This document shows positions 1-5,050 of a DNA stretch of 5,050 nucleotides, in pieces. The position numbers and the translations under genes were made by a program. The notes under the pieces are model-generated. The model was not told where the DNA came from, searched no databases, and saw only the letters and a list, made by a program, of their open reading frames with translations. This stretch comes from DATJSJ01 sp035504175 (lineage in GTDB: Bacteria; Pseudomonadota; Alphaproteobacteria; Acetobacterales; Acetobacteraceae): assembly GCA_035504175.1 (NCBI GenBank), contig DATJSJ010000058.1, positions 1 to 5,050 of the forward strand, written 5' to 3'. How positions within the stretch are numbered: the first letter of the stretch is position 1; each line of letters begins with the position of its first letter.

Positions 1-774
1 GAGTGCGGCCAGCATCGGCATGCCGGGCAATGCCATGCGTAGAGACAGCATGGTTTCGATGCCTTCGCCGGCGGCCATCGTGTCACTCGCCACGCCAAAG
101 CGGACGCCGTGGCCGAGGAGGTGACCCATCGCGCGGCGCGGCGTGTCGATCGGCGCCTTGGCGCAGCCGGACGGGTCGAGCCAGGTGCGGTGCACGCCGG
201 TGATCCAGCCGTCGAGGTCGGTGACGGCGGCGATCAATGCCGGCCAGATCTCGGTCGGAGAGTGCGGGTCGGAGCGATAGAAGCAGCGCGGGTGGAAGCG
301 CAGGGCTTCGGTTCCGGCGACCACGGTTATTCCGCGCTCGCGCAAATAGGCCTCGGCAACGGTGTCGGCGATCGGCCGCGACATCGCGAACAGGCGCCGG
401 GCGGATTCCGGGTAACCGGTAGATGCCGAGGTCGAGCGATGGACCCGGTCGAGATCCGCTGCCGGCCGCGGCAGGCGCAGGAAAGCGCGGGCCTCGTCGA
501 GCGTGTCATGCAGATGGTCGAGGCCGCGGTTGAGCGCGATCAGATCGAGCAGATCGCCATACTGACCCGAGGCAGCGTCGGTCCAATTGCCCGCAGCACC
601 CTTGCCGGATTCCGGTCCGGTCAGCCGGACGAAGAGGCTGCGGCCCGGCGTGTTGCCGACGTCGCCGACGAGCCAGTAGCGGCCGCTGCGCCGGCCGTTC
701 GACAGGCAATGGCGGCACACCGCCTCGGCATCGCGCGCGAGGCACCGCGCCAGTTCGGCAGCAAGGGAGGACAT
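1..774 (-). CDS. DUF7146/Toprim-domain primase-like protein, 3' end beyond window
   Basis: The reading frame opens with ATG at 774-772 and is uninterrupted to base 1, giving 258 visible residues; the C-terminus lies outside. It resembles plasmid/ICE Toprim proteins annotated DUF7146, primase-like enzymes thought to act on element DNA in the cytoplasm. Residues about 10-100 form the N-terminal region, with VCRHCLSNG at 19-27 and RYWLVGDVGNTPGRS at 32-46. Only C20 and C23 could belong to a zinc ribbon, so zinc binding is doubtful. Residues about 135-230 carry AYLRERGI (142-149), ALRFHP (157-162) and a TGVHRTWLDPSG stretch (192-203). The Toprim start is GEGIETMLS (236-244), with E237 as the likely catalytic glutamate; the DxD motif is off-window. 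The start sits 7 nt after the stop of the upstream strawberry notch-like frame. No strong Shine-Dalgarno is seen, so translational coupling is likely. The family is confident; its biochemical role is inferred. Confidence 0.86.
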   Translation of the reverse strand, partial: MSSLAAELARCLARDAEAVCRHCLSNGRRSGRYWLVGDVGNTPGRSLFVRLTGPESGKGAAGNWTDAASGQYGDLLDLIALNRGLDHLHDTLDEARAFLRLPRPAADLDRVHRSTSASTGYPESARRLFAMSRPIADTVAEAYLRERGITVVAGTEALRFHPRCFYRSDPHSPTEIWPALIAAVTDLDGWITGVHRTWLDPSGCAKAPIDTPRRAMGHLLGHGVRFGVASDTMAAGEGIETMLSLRMALPGMPMLAAL

Positions 775-781
775 CGCCGTC

Positions 782-2320
782 TCATGCCGCCTGCCTGCCG
801 GCAAGGCGGACGAGCGGGAAGCGGTCCAGAAGGGTGCCGAGGATTGTCGGCCCGGCATCCCCGGTCGGCACGAACAGCCTGAGCTTCCAGGTGATGATCT
901 CGGAAACGAGGCCCATCGCCTTCAGGCGGTCGACCAATCCGCTCGTAAAGCCCGAGAGCTCGACGCGGTATTCGCCCATGACCCGGACGCGGCGGAGCTC
1001 GAGCCCGTCCTGCAACTGCAGAATGGTCCTGCCGCCGAGCACGGCGTTCCACGCGTCGGCGGGGGCCAGGGCCGGCGTGTCGGTGGCGGCCTGCGCGACC
1101 CAGGCAGGCGAGACGAGGCGGCCGATGACGCGTTCGCCGTCGTCCGTCTGCAGCCGGTAGACGCGGCAGTGTTCGTCGGGCAGTCGCCGCCAGATTGGCA
1201 ACAGCAGGCCGGTGACAATGTGCAAATCGCTATCGGTGAAGACCGGGATCTCGGCGAGTTCTGCCTCCCAGGCGCAGGCAAAGCTTTCCCGATCGGCCTT
1301 CTGCCAATGGGTCTGGGCGAGTCGATCCAGCGGGATCGCCGTGCGGTCCATCGGCCGCAGCAGGCGCACGCGGCGCTCGACGCGGCCGTCGTCGAGCATC
1401 AGGCTCGGCGCCGGCACCTGGACCGCTGCGCGGCCGGATTGGGTATTAACGAGCAGGACGGCGCGCGGATCGCCGGCGCGGTCGAGCGCGGCTTCGAGGG
1501 TCATCGGCCGGTTACGCTCGCGCCGCCGGATCGTGAAGATCTCCGTTTCGGCGCCGGTCTGTGGATGGACATAGAGCGTCCGCCGGCCTGCGATGGTCAG
1601 GCTCTCGGCGGTCAATGTCTCGACGCCGAGATCGTAGGTGCCGGAGGCGATCGCGCCCTCGATCTTTGCCTGCAGGAGGTCGTCGAAGACGCCGAAGAGC
1701 CGGTTCTGCAGCTCGATCGTCAGCGCCAGCAGGCGGTTGAGGAAGGTCGTGACCGGCGGCAGGTCCTCGCGCAGGCTGCCGTCATTGCCGGTGAGCTTGA
1801 GCCCCGTCGCGTCCTCGAAGGCCTGCAGCGGGCACTCCTCGATCTTGCCGGAATAGAGCAGCACGTAGAGCTGGCGCAGCGCGGCGCGGGCATAGACCGA
1901 TTCGAGGTTGTCGTCGGCGCGGAACAGCCCGTGCCCGCCGGTCTGGCGCTGGCCGCGGGTGATCGCACCCAAGGTGTCGAGCCGGCGCGCGATCGTCGAC
2001 AGAAAGCGCTTCTCAGCCTTGACGTTGGTCGCGATCGGCCGGAACAGCGGCGGCTGCGCCTGGTTCGTCCGGTTGCTGCGCCCGAGGCCCTGAATCGCCG
2101 TGTCGGCCTTCCAGCCGGCCTCGAGCAGGTAATGGACGCGCAGCCGCCGGTTCTTGGCCGCGAAATCGGCGTGGTAGCTGCGGCCGGTGCCGCCGGCGTC
2201 GCTGAAGACGAGGATCCGCTTCTCGTCCTCCATGAAGGCCTGCGCCTCGGCGAGGTTGACCGAAGCGGCGCGGCTCTCGACGCAGAGCCGCTCGTTCTTG
2301 CGGACGCATGCGCCGTACAT
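782..2320 (-). CDS. N-terminally truncated strawberry notch-like helicase (C-terminal helicase domain only)
   Basis: This 512-aa open frame matches the C-terminal part of strawberry notch-type SF2 helicases found on alphaproteobacterial plasmids and ICEs, which as I recall them are normally above 1,000 aa. FSDAGGTGRSYHA at 39-51 and QGLGRSNRTNQ at 77-87 are the hallmark motifs of the second RecA lobe; R81 and R84 fit the motif VI arginines. TIARRLDTLGAITRGQRQTGG (109-129) is also typical. The remainder, to RLFVPTGDAG and the C-terminus, looks like a complete family tail. Missing are the first RecA lobe with Walker A and DExx box, and everything upstream of it, so ATPase activity is not expected. 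Family resemblance starts near residue 7 (RKNERL). Residues 1-6 derive from DNA of the adjacent gene read in another frame, and an in-frame TAG lies just upstream. ATG 2320 has no convincing ribosome-binding site. It is probably a remnant, though a long intact frame with maintained codon bias suggests recent truncation. Confidence 0.85.
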   Translation of the reverse strand: MYGACVRKNERLCVESRAASVNLAEAQAFMEDEKRILVFSDAGGTGRSYHADFAAKNRRLRVHYLLEAGWKADTAIQGLGRSNRTNQAQPPLFRPIATNVKAEKRFLSTIARRLDTLGAITRGQRQTGGHGLFRADDNLESVYARAALRQLYVLLYSGKIEECPLQAFEDATGLKLTGNDGSLREDLPPVTTFLNRLLALTIELQNRLFGVFDDLLQAKIEGAIASGTYDLGVETLTAESLTIAGRRTLYVHPQTGAETEIFTIRRRERNRPMTLEAALDRAGDPRAVLLVNTQSGRAAVQVPAPSLMLDDGRVERRVRLLRPMDRTAIPLDRLAQTHWQKADRESFACAWEAELAEIPVFTDSDLHIVTGLLLPIWRRLPDEHCRVYRLQTDDGERVIGRLVSPAWVAQAATDTPALAPADAWNAVLGGRTILQLQDGLELRRVRVMGEYRVELSGFTSGLVDRLKAMGLVSEIITWKLRLFVPTGDAGPTILGTLLDRFPLVRLAGRQAA

Positions 2321-2537
2321 CGCCTGTGACTACGCTTGTCCTGATCCGGCCACGCAGGTTGCTTCCCGATGCCGCCCTTTCCCGGAGAGCCTGAAGCGAA
2401 ATCAATTCGAGCTCACCGATTTCATAGCTCGTGCCATTGATCCGAGAGCAGAGTCTCCCGCTCGTGACTTCAAGCCGGGCACGGGTTTCCTCGTAACCGT
2501 CTTCTCGAAACCCGGTGAGCGTTTCGAACCAATCCAT
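2307..2537 (-). pseudogene. 5' fragment of a conserved uncharacterised gene (MDWFETLTGF... family), truncated at the helicase junction
   Basis: ATG at 2537 starts a frame whose first ~77 residues look like the N-terminus of a widespread bacterial protein family of roughly 350-400 aa that I recall only as hypothetical. Recognisable pieces are MDWFETLTGF (1-10), YEETRARLEV (15-24), SRINGTSYEIGELEL (31-45), SLQALRERA (47-55) and VVTGDVRRM (69-77). In intact members the last motif is followed by a histidine and a long globular domain. Here the frame instead passes into the strawberry notch-like gene out of phase and ends at 2013 as a 174-aa hybrid whose last ~97 residues are shadow translation. 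Start and ribosome-binding site are intact, so the hybrid could still be translated, but not as the original protein. The function of the full-length family is unknown to me. The glycine-rich C-terminal motif that I recall, and which loosely suggests a macrodomain-like fold, is missing here. Confidence 0.62.
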
Positions 2538-2550
2538 CGGCGACCCCCTT
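2538..2550 (-). promoter_or_regulatory. Ribosome-binding site of the MDWFETLTGF-family fragment
   Basis: On the minus strand AAGGGGG (2550-2544) lies six bases before the ATG at 2537. This purine-rich Shine-Dalgarno decides the start and shows that the 5' end of this truncated gene is intact. No clear -35/-10 pair is seen upstream. Confidence 0.5.
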
Positions 2551-2553
2551 TTC

Positions 2554-2736
2554 TCAGCACGCTGTCGAGCGAAGACTGAGGACGTACTCTTCTTGCTCGG
2601 ATGTCCTCTCGGTCCTCAGCTCCCAGGACTGGGTACGGCCGCCTGGCAGCACAGCAGCGTGCGACACCACCAGCCGCTTCAGCGCTTCCCATTCCGAGAT
2701 GGCGCCCGCGCGAGGGCCGGTGCTCCTCAAGGTCAA
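2554..2736 (-). CDS. Possible small hypothetical protein, 60 aa, just upstream of the MDWFETLTGF-family fragment
   Basis: A short frame ends with TGA at 2556-2554, 16 bases before the ATG at 2537. The frame is bounded upstream by TAA at 2739-2737, so its only early start is TTG at 2736. The peptide has a soluble, partly amphipathic character (ISEWEALKRLVVSHAAVLPG at 13-32, then a Glu/Arg-rich tail) and high GC at third positions. I do not recognise it. Placement as the first gene of a short minus-strand operon is plausible. Against it: no good ribosome-binding site, a non-ATG start, and competition with an open frame on the other strand. It could equally be a gene remnant or chance. Confidence 0.22.
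   Translation of the reverse strand: MTLRSTGPRAGAISEWEALKRLVVSHAAVLPGGRTQSWELRTERTSEQEEYVLSLRSTAC
2576..2619. repeat. 8-bp perfect inverted repeat, 28-bp spacer
   Basis: CTGAGGAC at 2576-2583 is matched by its reverse complement GTCCTCAG at 2612-2619. It lies in the divergent region upstream of the minus-strand genes. The wide spacer makes an RNA hairpin unremarkable; an operator is possible. A chance 8-bp match in a region this size is quite possible. Confidence 0.2.
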
Positions 2737-2836
2737 TTACGGCGGCGACCTCAACCTCACCCAGCTGGCACACGGCACCGGTGTTCTCGACGAGCGCTAC
2801 GCCGAGCATCTCGCGCGCTGCGGCTACCGCTTCTGA
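2699..2836 (+). CDS. Possible small protein or 3' gene remnant, 45 aa, unknown function
   Basis: ATG at 2699 to TGA at 2834-2836 gives a 45-residue peptide with a notably protein-like sequence: VLLKVNYGGDLNLTQLAHGT at 8-27, then GVLDERYAEHLARCGYRF to the stop. Nearly all third codon positions from 2732 on are G or C, as in the confirmed genes, and the composition is balanced, unlike the Arg/Pro-rich shadow frames nearby. The frame stays open upstream of the ATG through at least 2570, so it may be the 3' end of a longer gene whose start was lost. No convincing ribosome-binding site precedes ATG 2699. I do not recognise the family. It lies 318 bases upstream of the DUF3991/Toprim gene on the same strand. 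Confidence 0.35.
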   Translation: MAPARGPVLLKVNYGGDLNLTQLAHGTGVLDERYAEHLARCGYRF

Positions 2837-3154
2837 CCGCCACCAACACGCACCCCGTGAGGCCTCGCGCCGCTTCGGCGTGGCGCCAGCGGTGTGTGGC
2901 CGACATCATCGTTCGGCGCGTTTTCCCCGGTCCGTTCGCAGAAAGACCCCGACAACTGGCGGGGTGACGAGCGCAAGAACAGCGAAGAGCCGCTACCGCG
3001 GGCGCCGGCGGCGCCGCAAGGGAAGCCGCTGCGCGGCCGCCCGAGGCGCCCTTGCCCCGCCGGCGGCTCCGCGGTCCCGCGCACGCCAGCGAGCAAAGTG
3101 AAGCGGAAAAGCAGGCGTGCCATCCGCGCTGCCGCTCGCCGGGAGAAGAAAACC
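2837..3154 (+). other. Leader/intergenic stretch before the DUF3991/Toprim gene
   Basis: No independently convincing gene is seen here. One plus-strand frame is open from a GTG at 2894 and runs in phase into the downstream Toprim gene. It would encode about 87 extra residues that are basic and Pro/Arg/Ala-rich, including RGRPRRP (3032-3052), which loosely resembles an AT-hook core. The low-complexity composition and the good ribosome-binding site before ATG 3155 argue that this is untranslated leader. Very high GC masks any promoter; no -35/-10 pair or terminator with a T-tract is evident. Confidence 0.4.
3142..3154 (+). promoter_or_regulatory. Ribosome-binding site of the DUF3991/Toprim gene
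   Basis: GGAG at 3142-3145, inside GGGAGAAG, lies nine bases before ATG 3155. It supports this start over the in-frame GTG at 2894, and this start also places the family-typical FRKGVHCAALLE segment close to the N-terminus. Confidence 0.55.
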
Positions 3155-4099
3155 ATGCAAGCCGAGGATGCGGAGCTCGACGCGTTCCGCAAAGGGGTGC
3201 ACTGCGCCGCACTGCTCGAAGCCTGGCCGCAGCCATGGCGGCTCGACCACAGGGAAAGCACACGCAACGCCCTCAAATATCGCCGCGGCACCGGCGAGAT
3301 CCTGATCGTCAACCACGAGGGCCGCGGCTGGTGGGATCCGCAGGGCGCCGCCAAGGGCGACGTCTTCGATCTCGTCCAATATCTCGATCCGAACCTGAAT
3401 TTCGGCCAGGTGCGGCGGGAGCTGCGGCGCGTCGTCGGGGCTGTTCCGGCGTTTCCGGAAATCTCGTTCGGCGCCGGGGAAACGGGGCCCGGAATGCCCG
3501 TCCCGCTGCGCTGGGGTCGGCGCCGCCGGCTACACCACGGTTCGCCGGTCTGGAATTATCTCACCGCCACCCGTCACCTACCAGGAGACGTCCTCGACGC
3601 CGCCGCTGAGGCCGACGTTCTGCGTGAGGGACCTTACGGCAGCGCCTGGTTCGCGCATCGCGGCGACGGCGGTGCCGTGACGCATGTCGAGATCCGCGGG
3701 CGGGTCTTCAAAGGCTCATTGCGCGGCGGCACCAAGACCCTGTTCCGCCTGCCGGGTGCAGCCTCACCGTGCCGCCGCCTGGCAATCGCCGAGGCGCCGA
3801 TCGACGCGCTTAGCCTCGCGGCGATCGAGAATATCCGCGCCGACACACTTTACTCCGCGACCGGCGGCGGCATGGGACCTGCCACCCTGCGCCTCATCGA
3901 GCACCTTCTCAGACGACTTGCACCACTGCCCGGTGCATGCGTCGCGGGCGCCAGCGACGCGAACCCGGCCGGCGAGCGCTACGCGGCTCGGCACGCCGAA
4001 CTCGCCGCCGCGGCCGGCGTCCCGTTCGAACGGCTGCGGCCACCCATCGGCACCGATTGGAACGACGTCCTGCAGATCGGCGGAGAGGTCGGAAAATGA
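3155..4099 (+). CDS. DUF3991 and Toprim domain-containing protein, 314 aa
   Basis: This protein matches the DUF3991/Toprim_2 family common on alphaproteobacterial plasmids and ICEs, regarded as primase- or nuclease-like DNA-processing proteins; its reaction is not established. Residues about 10-95 form a CHC2-like N-terminal module without cysteine pairs (KYRRGTGEILIVNHEGRGWW at 41-60, KGDVFDLVQYL at 67-77). Residues about 120-200 are the DUF3991 region (HHGSPVWNYLTATRHLP at 127-143, EGPYGSAWFAHR at 158-169, KGSLRGGTKTLFRLPG at 186-201). Residues about 208-305 are Toprim: IAEAPIDALSL (211-221) with E213 as the expected catalytic acid, SATGGGMG (234-241), SDANPAGERYAARH (267-280), and GTDWNDVL (299-306). 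The usual DxD reads D268-A-N270, so the second acid is replaced by Asn. ATG 3155 is chosen on ribosome-binding site and family N-terminus. Its stop overlaps the helicase start by ATGA, indicating translational coupling and joint function. Confidence 0.9.
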   Translation: MQAEDAELDAFRKGVHCAALLEAWPQPWRLDHRESTRNALKYRRGTGEILIVNHEGRGWWDPQGAAKGDVFDLVQYLDPNLNFGQVRRELRRVVGAVPAFPEISFGAGETGPGMPVPLRWGRRRRLHHGSPVWNYLTATRHLPGDVLDAAAEADVLREGPYGSAWFAHRGDGGAVTHVEIRGRVFKGSLRGGTKTLFRLPGAASPCRRLAIAEAPIDALSLAAIENIRADTLYSATGGGMGPATLRLIEHLLRRLAPLPGACVAGASDANPAGERYAARHAELAAAAGVPFERLRPPIGTDWNDVLQIGGEVGK

Positions 4100-5050
4100 C
4101 GGCCCCCGCGCGATGCTTCTCCAGCCTCACACCGCAACAGGCTGCGGCAGCGGTGAAGCCCGGCGCCGTGCTGGTGCTGGCCGGTGCTGGGACCGGCAAG
4201 ACCCGGACCTTGACCGCGGCGATCACGGATCGGATCGGCAGGCGCGGCATCGCCGCAAACCGCATTCTCAGCGTCACCTTCACGAACAAGGCCGCGGCCG
4301 AAATACGCGACCGCGTCGGCGCCGCTCTCGACGGAGCAGCACCGTCCTGGCTCGGCACGTTCCACGGCCTCGCGGCGCGCCAGCTGCGCGAGGAGCCCGA
4401 GATCGCCGGGCTGCGCCCCGGTTTCGACATCCTCGACGCCGACGACAGCCGCCGGCTTTTGAAGCGCACGCTCAAGGCGCTGAACCTTTCGGATACCGAT
4501 GACGGCGCCGGCAATGGCCGCGACCCGCTGAAGCTGATGTGCCAGCGGCTCGCCCGGTTCAAGGATGACCTCGTTGCACCCGGCGAGGCGCCGGCGCGGA
4601 CCGAGGCGATGATCGCAGAAGCCAGGCGCTCCGGATTGCCGATCGACCCGGAAGGATTCCGCAGGTGCGCGCTACTTTACGGCGAATACCAGCGCCGCCT
4701 GCGCGAGGCGAATGCCGCGGATTTCGGGGACCTGCTCCTATGGCCGGTGGTGGTGATGCAGGCGGATGCCGGCTACCGTCGGCGCTGGGCGGATCGCTTT
4801 GGCTGCGTCCTCGCCGACGAGTTCCAGGATGTCAACCTCGCCCAGTTCACCTGGTTGCGGCTGTTGGCGGCCGACCACGGCGAGATCTTCGTAGTCGGCG
4901 ATGACGACCAGAGCGTCTACGGCTGGCGCGGCGCCGATGTCGGCTATATCCGTCGCTTCACCTGCGACTTCCCCGGCGCAGCAGTCTTCCGCCTCGAAGA
5001 GAATTTCCGGTCAACCGGGCACATCCTCGGCGCCGCGAACGCCGTCATCG
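4096..5050 (+). CDS. UvrD/PcrA/Rep-like SF1A DNA helicase, 3' end beyond window
   Basis: ATG 4096 overlaps the stop of the preceding Toprim gene and opens a frame running off the window after 318 codons. It is an ATP-dependent 3'-5' DNA helicase of the UvrD-like family, acting on element or chromosomal DNA. Motifs appear in the expected order: Q-motif LTPQQ (11-15); Walker A AGAGTGKT (29-36) with K35; motif Ia VTFTNKAAAEIR (60-71); motif Ib TFHGLAAR (88-95); the 1B region, about 96-230; Walker B DEFQDVN (241-247) with E242; motif III VGDDDQSVYGWRGAD (267-281), including Q272 and R278; motif IV EENFRST (301-307). Spacing is normal and no disruption is visible. The missing part should hold lobe 2A/2B and motifs V and VI. 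It is a mobile-element paralog rather than evident chromosomal uvrD, judged from its Toprim neighbour. Symbols such as uvrD or pcrA are not assigned for that reason. Confidence 0.93.
   Translation, partial: MTAPARCFSSLTPQQAAAAVKPGAVLVLAGAGTGKTRTLTAAITDRIGRRGIAANRILSVTFTNKAAAEIRDRVGAALDGAAPSWLGTFHGLAARQLREEPEIAGLRPGFDILDADDSRRLLKRTLKALNLSDTDDGAGNGRDPLKLMCQRLARFKDDLVAPGEAPARTEAMIAEARRSGLPIDPEGFRRCALLYGEYQRRLREANAADFGDLLLWPVVVMQADAGYRRRWADRFGCVLADEFQDVNLAQFTWLRLLAADHGEIFVVGDDDQSVYGWRGADVGYIRRFTCDFPGAAVFRLEENFRSTGHILGAANAVI

Noticed and set aside
109..882. Long plus-strand frame of 257 aa opposite the DUF7146/Toprim gene
   Set aside because: It is antisense to a recognisable Toprim-family protein, is rich in Arg/Ala/Gly, and has no recognisable motif. 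Long antisense frames are expected at this GC.
621..1052. Minus-strand frame of 143 aa overlapping the end of the helicase remnant and the start of the Toprim gene
   Set aside because: It is a different phase from both recognised genes and highly Arg/Ala/Ser-rich, so it is a shadow frame.
1169..2329. Long plus-strand frame of 386 aa opposite the strawberry notch-like frame
   Set aside because: The minus strand carries clear SF2 helicase motifs. The plus-strand translation is an Ala/Gly/Arg/Glu-rich mirror of it with no family features.
2868..2880. Short hairpin CGCCG-CTT-CGGCG after the small plus-strand frame, considered as a terminator
   Set aside because: The stem is only five G/C pairs (seven with a wobble) and no T-tract follows. 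Such hairpins are common by chance in high-GC DNA.
2757..3379. Several minus-strand frames of 128-176 aa over the leader and start of the DUF3991/Toprim gene
   Set aside because: They are Arg/Ala/Ser/Cys-rich, lack recognisable motifs, and their right-hand portions lie antisense to the confirmed Toprim gene.
3909..4562. Minus-strand 217-aa frame and plus-strand frame 3684-4502 across the Toprim-helicase overlap
   Set aside because: Both conflict with the motif-supported Toprim and UvrD-like frames and show shadow-type composition.
1..5050. Search for tRNA, rRNA, CRISPR repeats, insertion sequence ends and attachment sites
   Set aside because: By eye, no regularly spaced repeats, transposase motifs, tRNA-like cloverleaf or rRNA signature was found. 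An attachment site or short target duplication cannot be ruled out without flanking sequence.

Overview
This is a high-GC window with strong G/C preference at third codon positions. Its gene families are typical of alphaproteobacterial plasmids, integrative conjugative elements and genomic islands. No rRNA, tRNA, CRISPR array, transposase or integrase is visible, and the host genus cannot be fixed from sequence alone.

Left part, minus strand (2537 down to 1). In transcription order there are three items. First comes the intact ribosome-binding site, start and first ~77 codons of an uncharacterised conserved protein family. Next is the C-terminal part of a strawberry notch-like SF2 helicase, whose open frame runs 2320 to 782. 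Last is the N-terminal 258 residues of a DUF7146/Toprim primase-like protein, which leaves the window at base 1. The first two meet out of frame near 2300-2310, so both look truncated by one rearrangement (or by an assembly join).

Centre (about 2538-3154). This is a divergent, gene-poor stretch of roughly 600 bases. It holds two small coding candidates on opposite strands, an 8-bp inverted repeat, and a 5' leader that stays open in frame with the next gene.

Right part, plus strand (3155-5050). A DUF3991/Toprim protein of 314 aa overlaps by ATGA the start of a UvrD/PcrA-like SF1A helicase. The helicase is cut by the window end after 318 residues and shows all motifs expected up to that point.

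The surviving genes suggest a mobile-element DNA-processing module: two different Toprim (primase/nuclease-like) proteins, a UvrD-type 3'-5' helicase and an SF2 helicase remnant. A role in element replication, conjugative DNA handling or repair is an inference from the families. Nothing in the window shows the actual pathway. The most distinctive feature is the chimeric junction near 2305.
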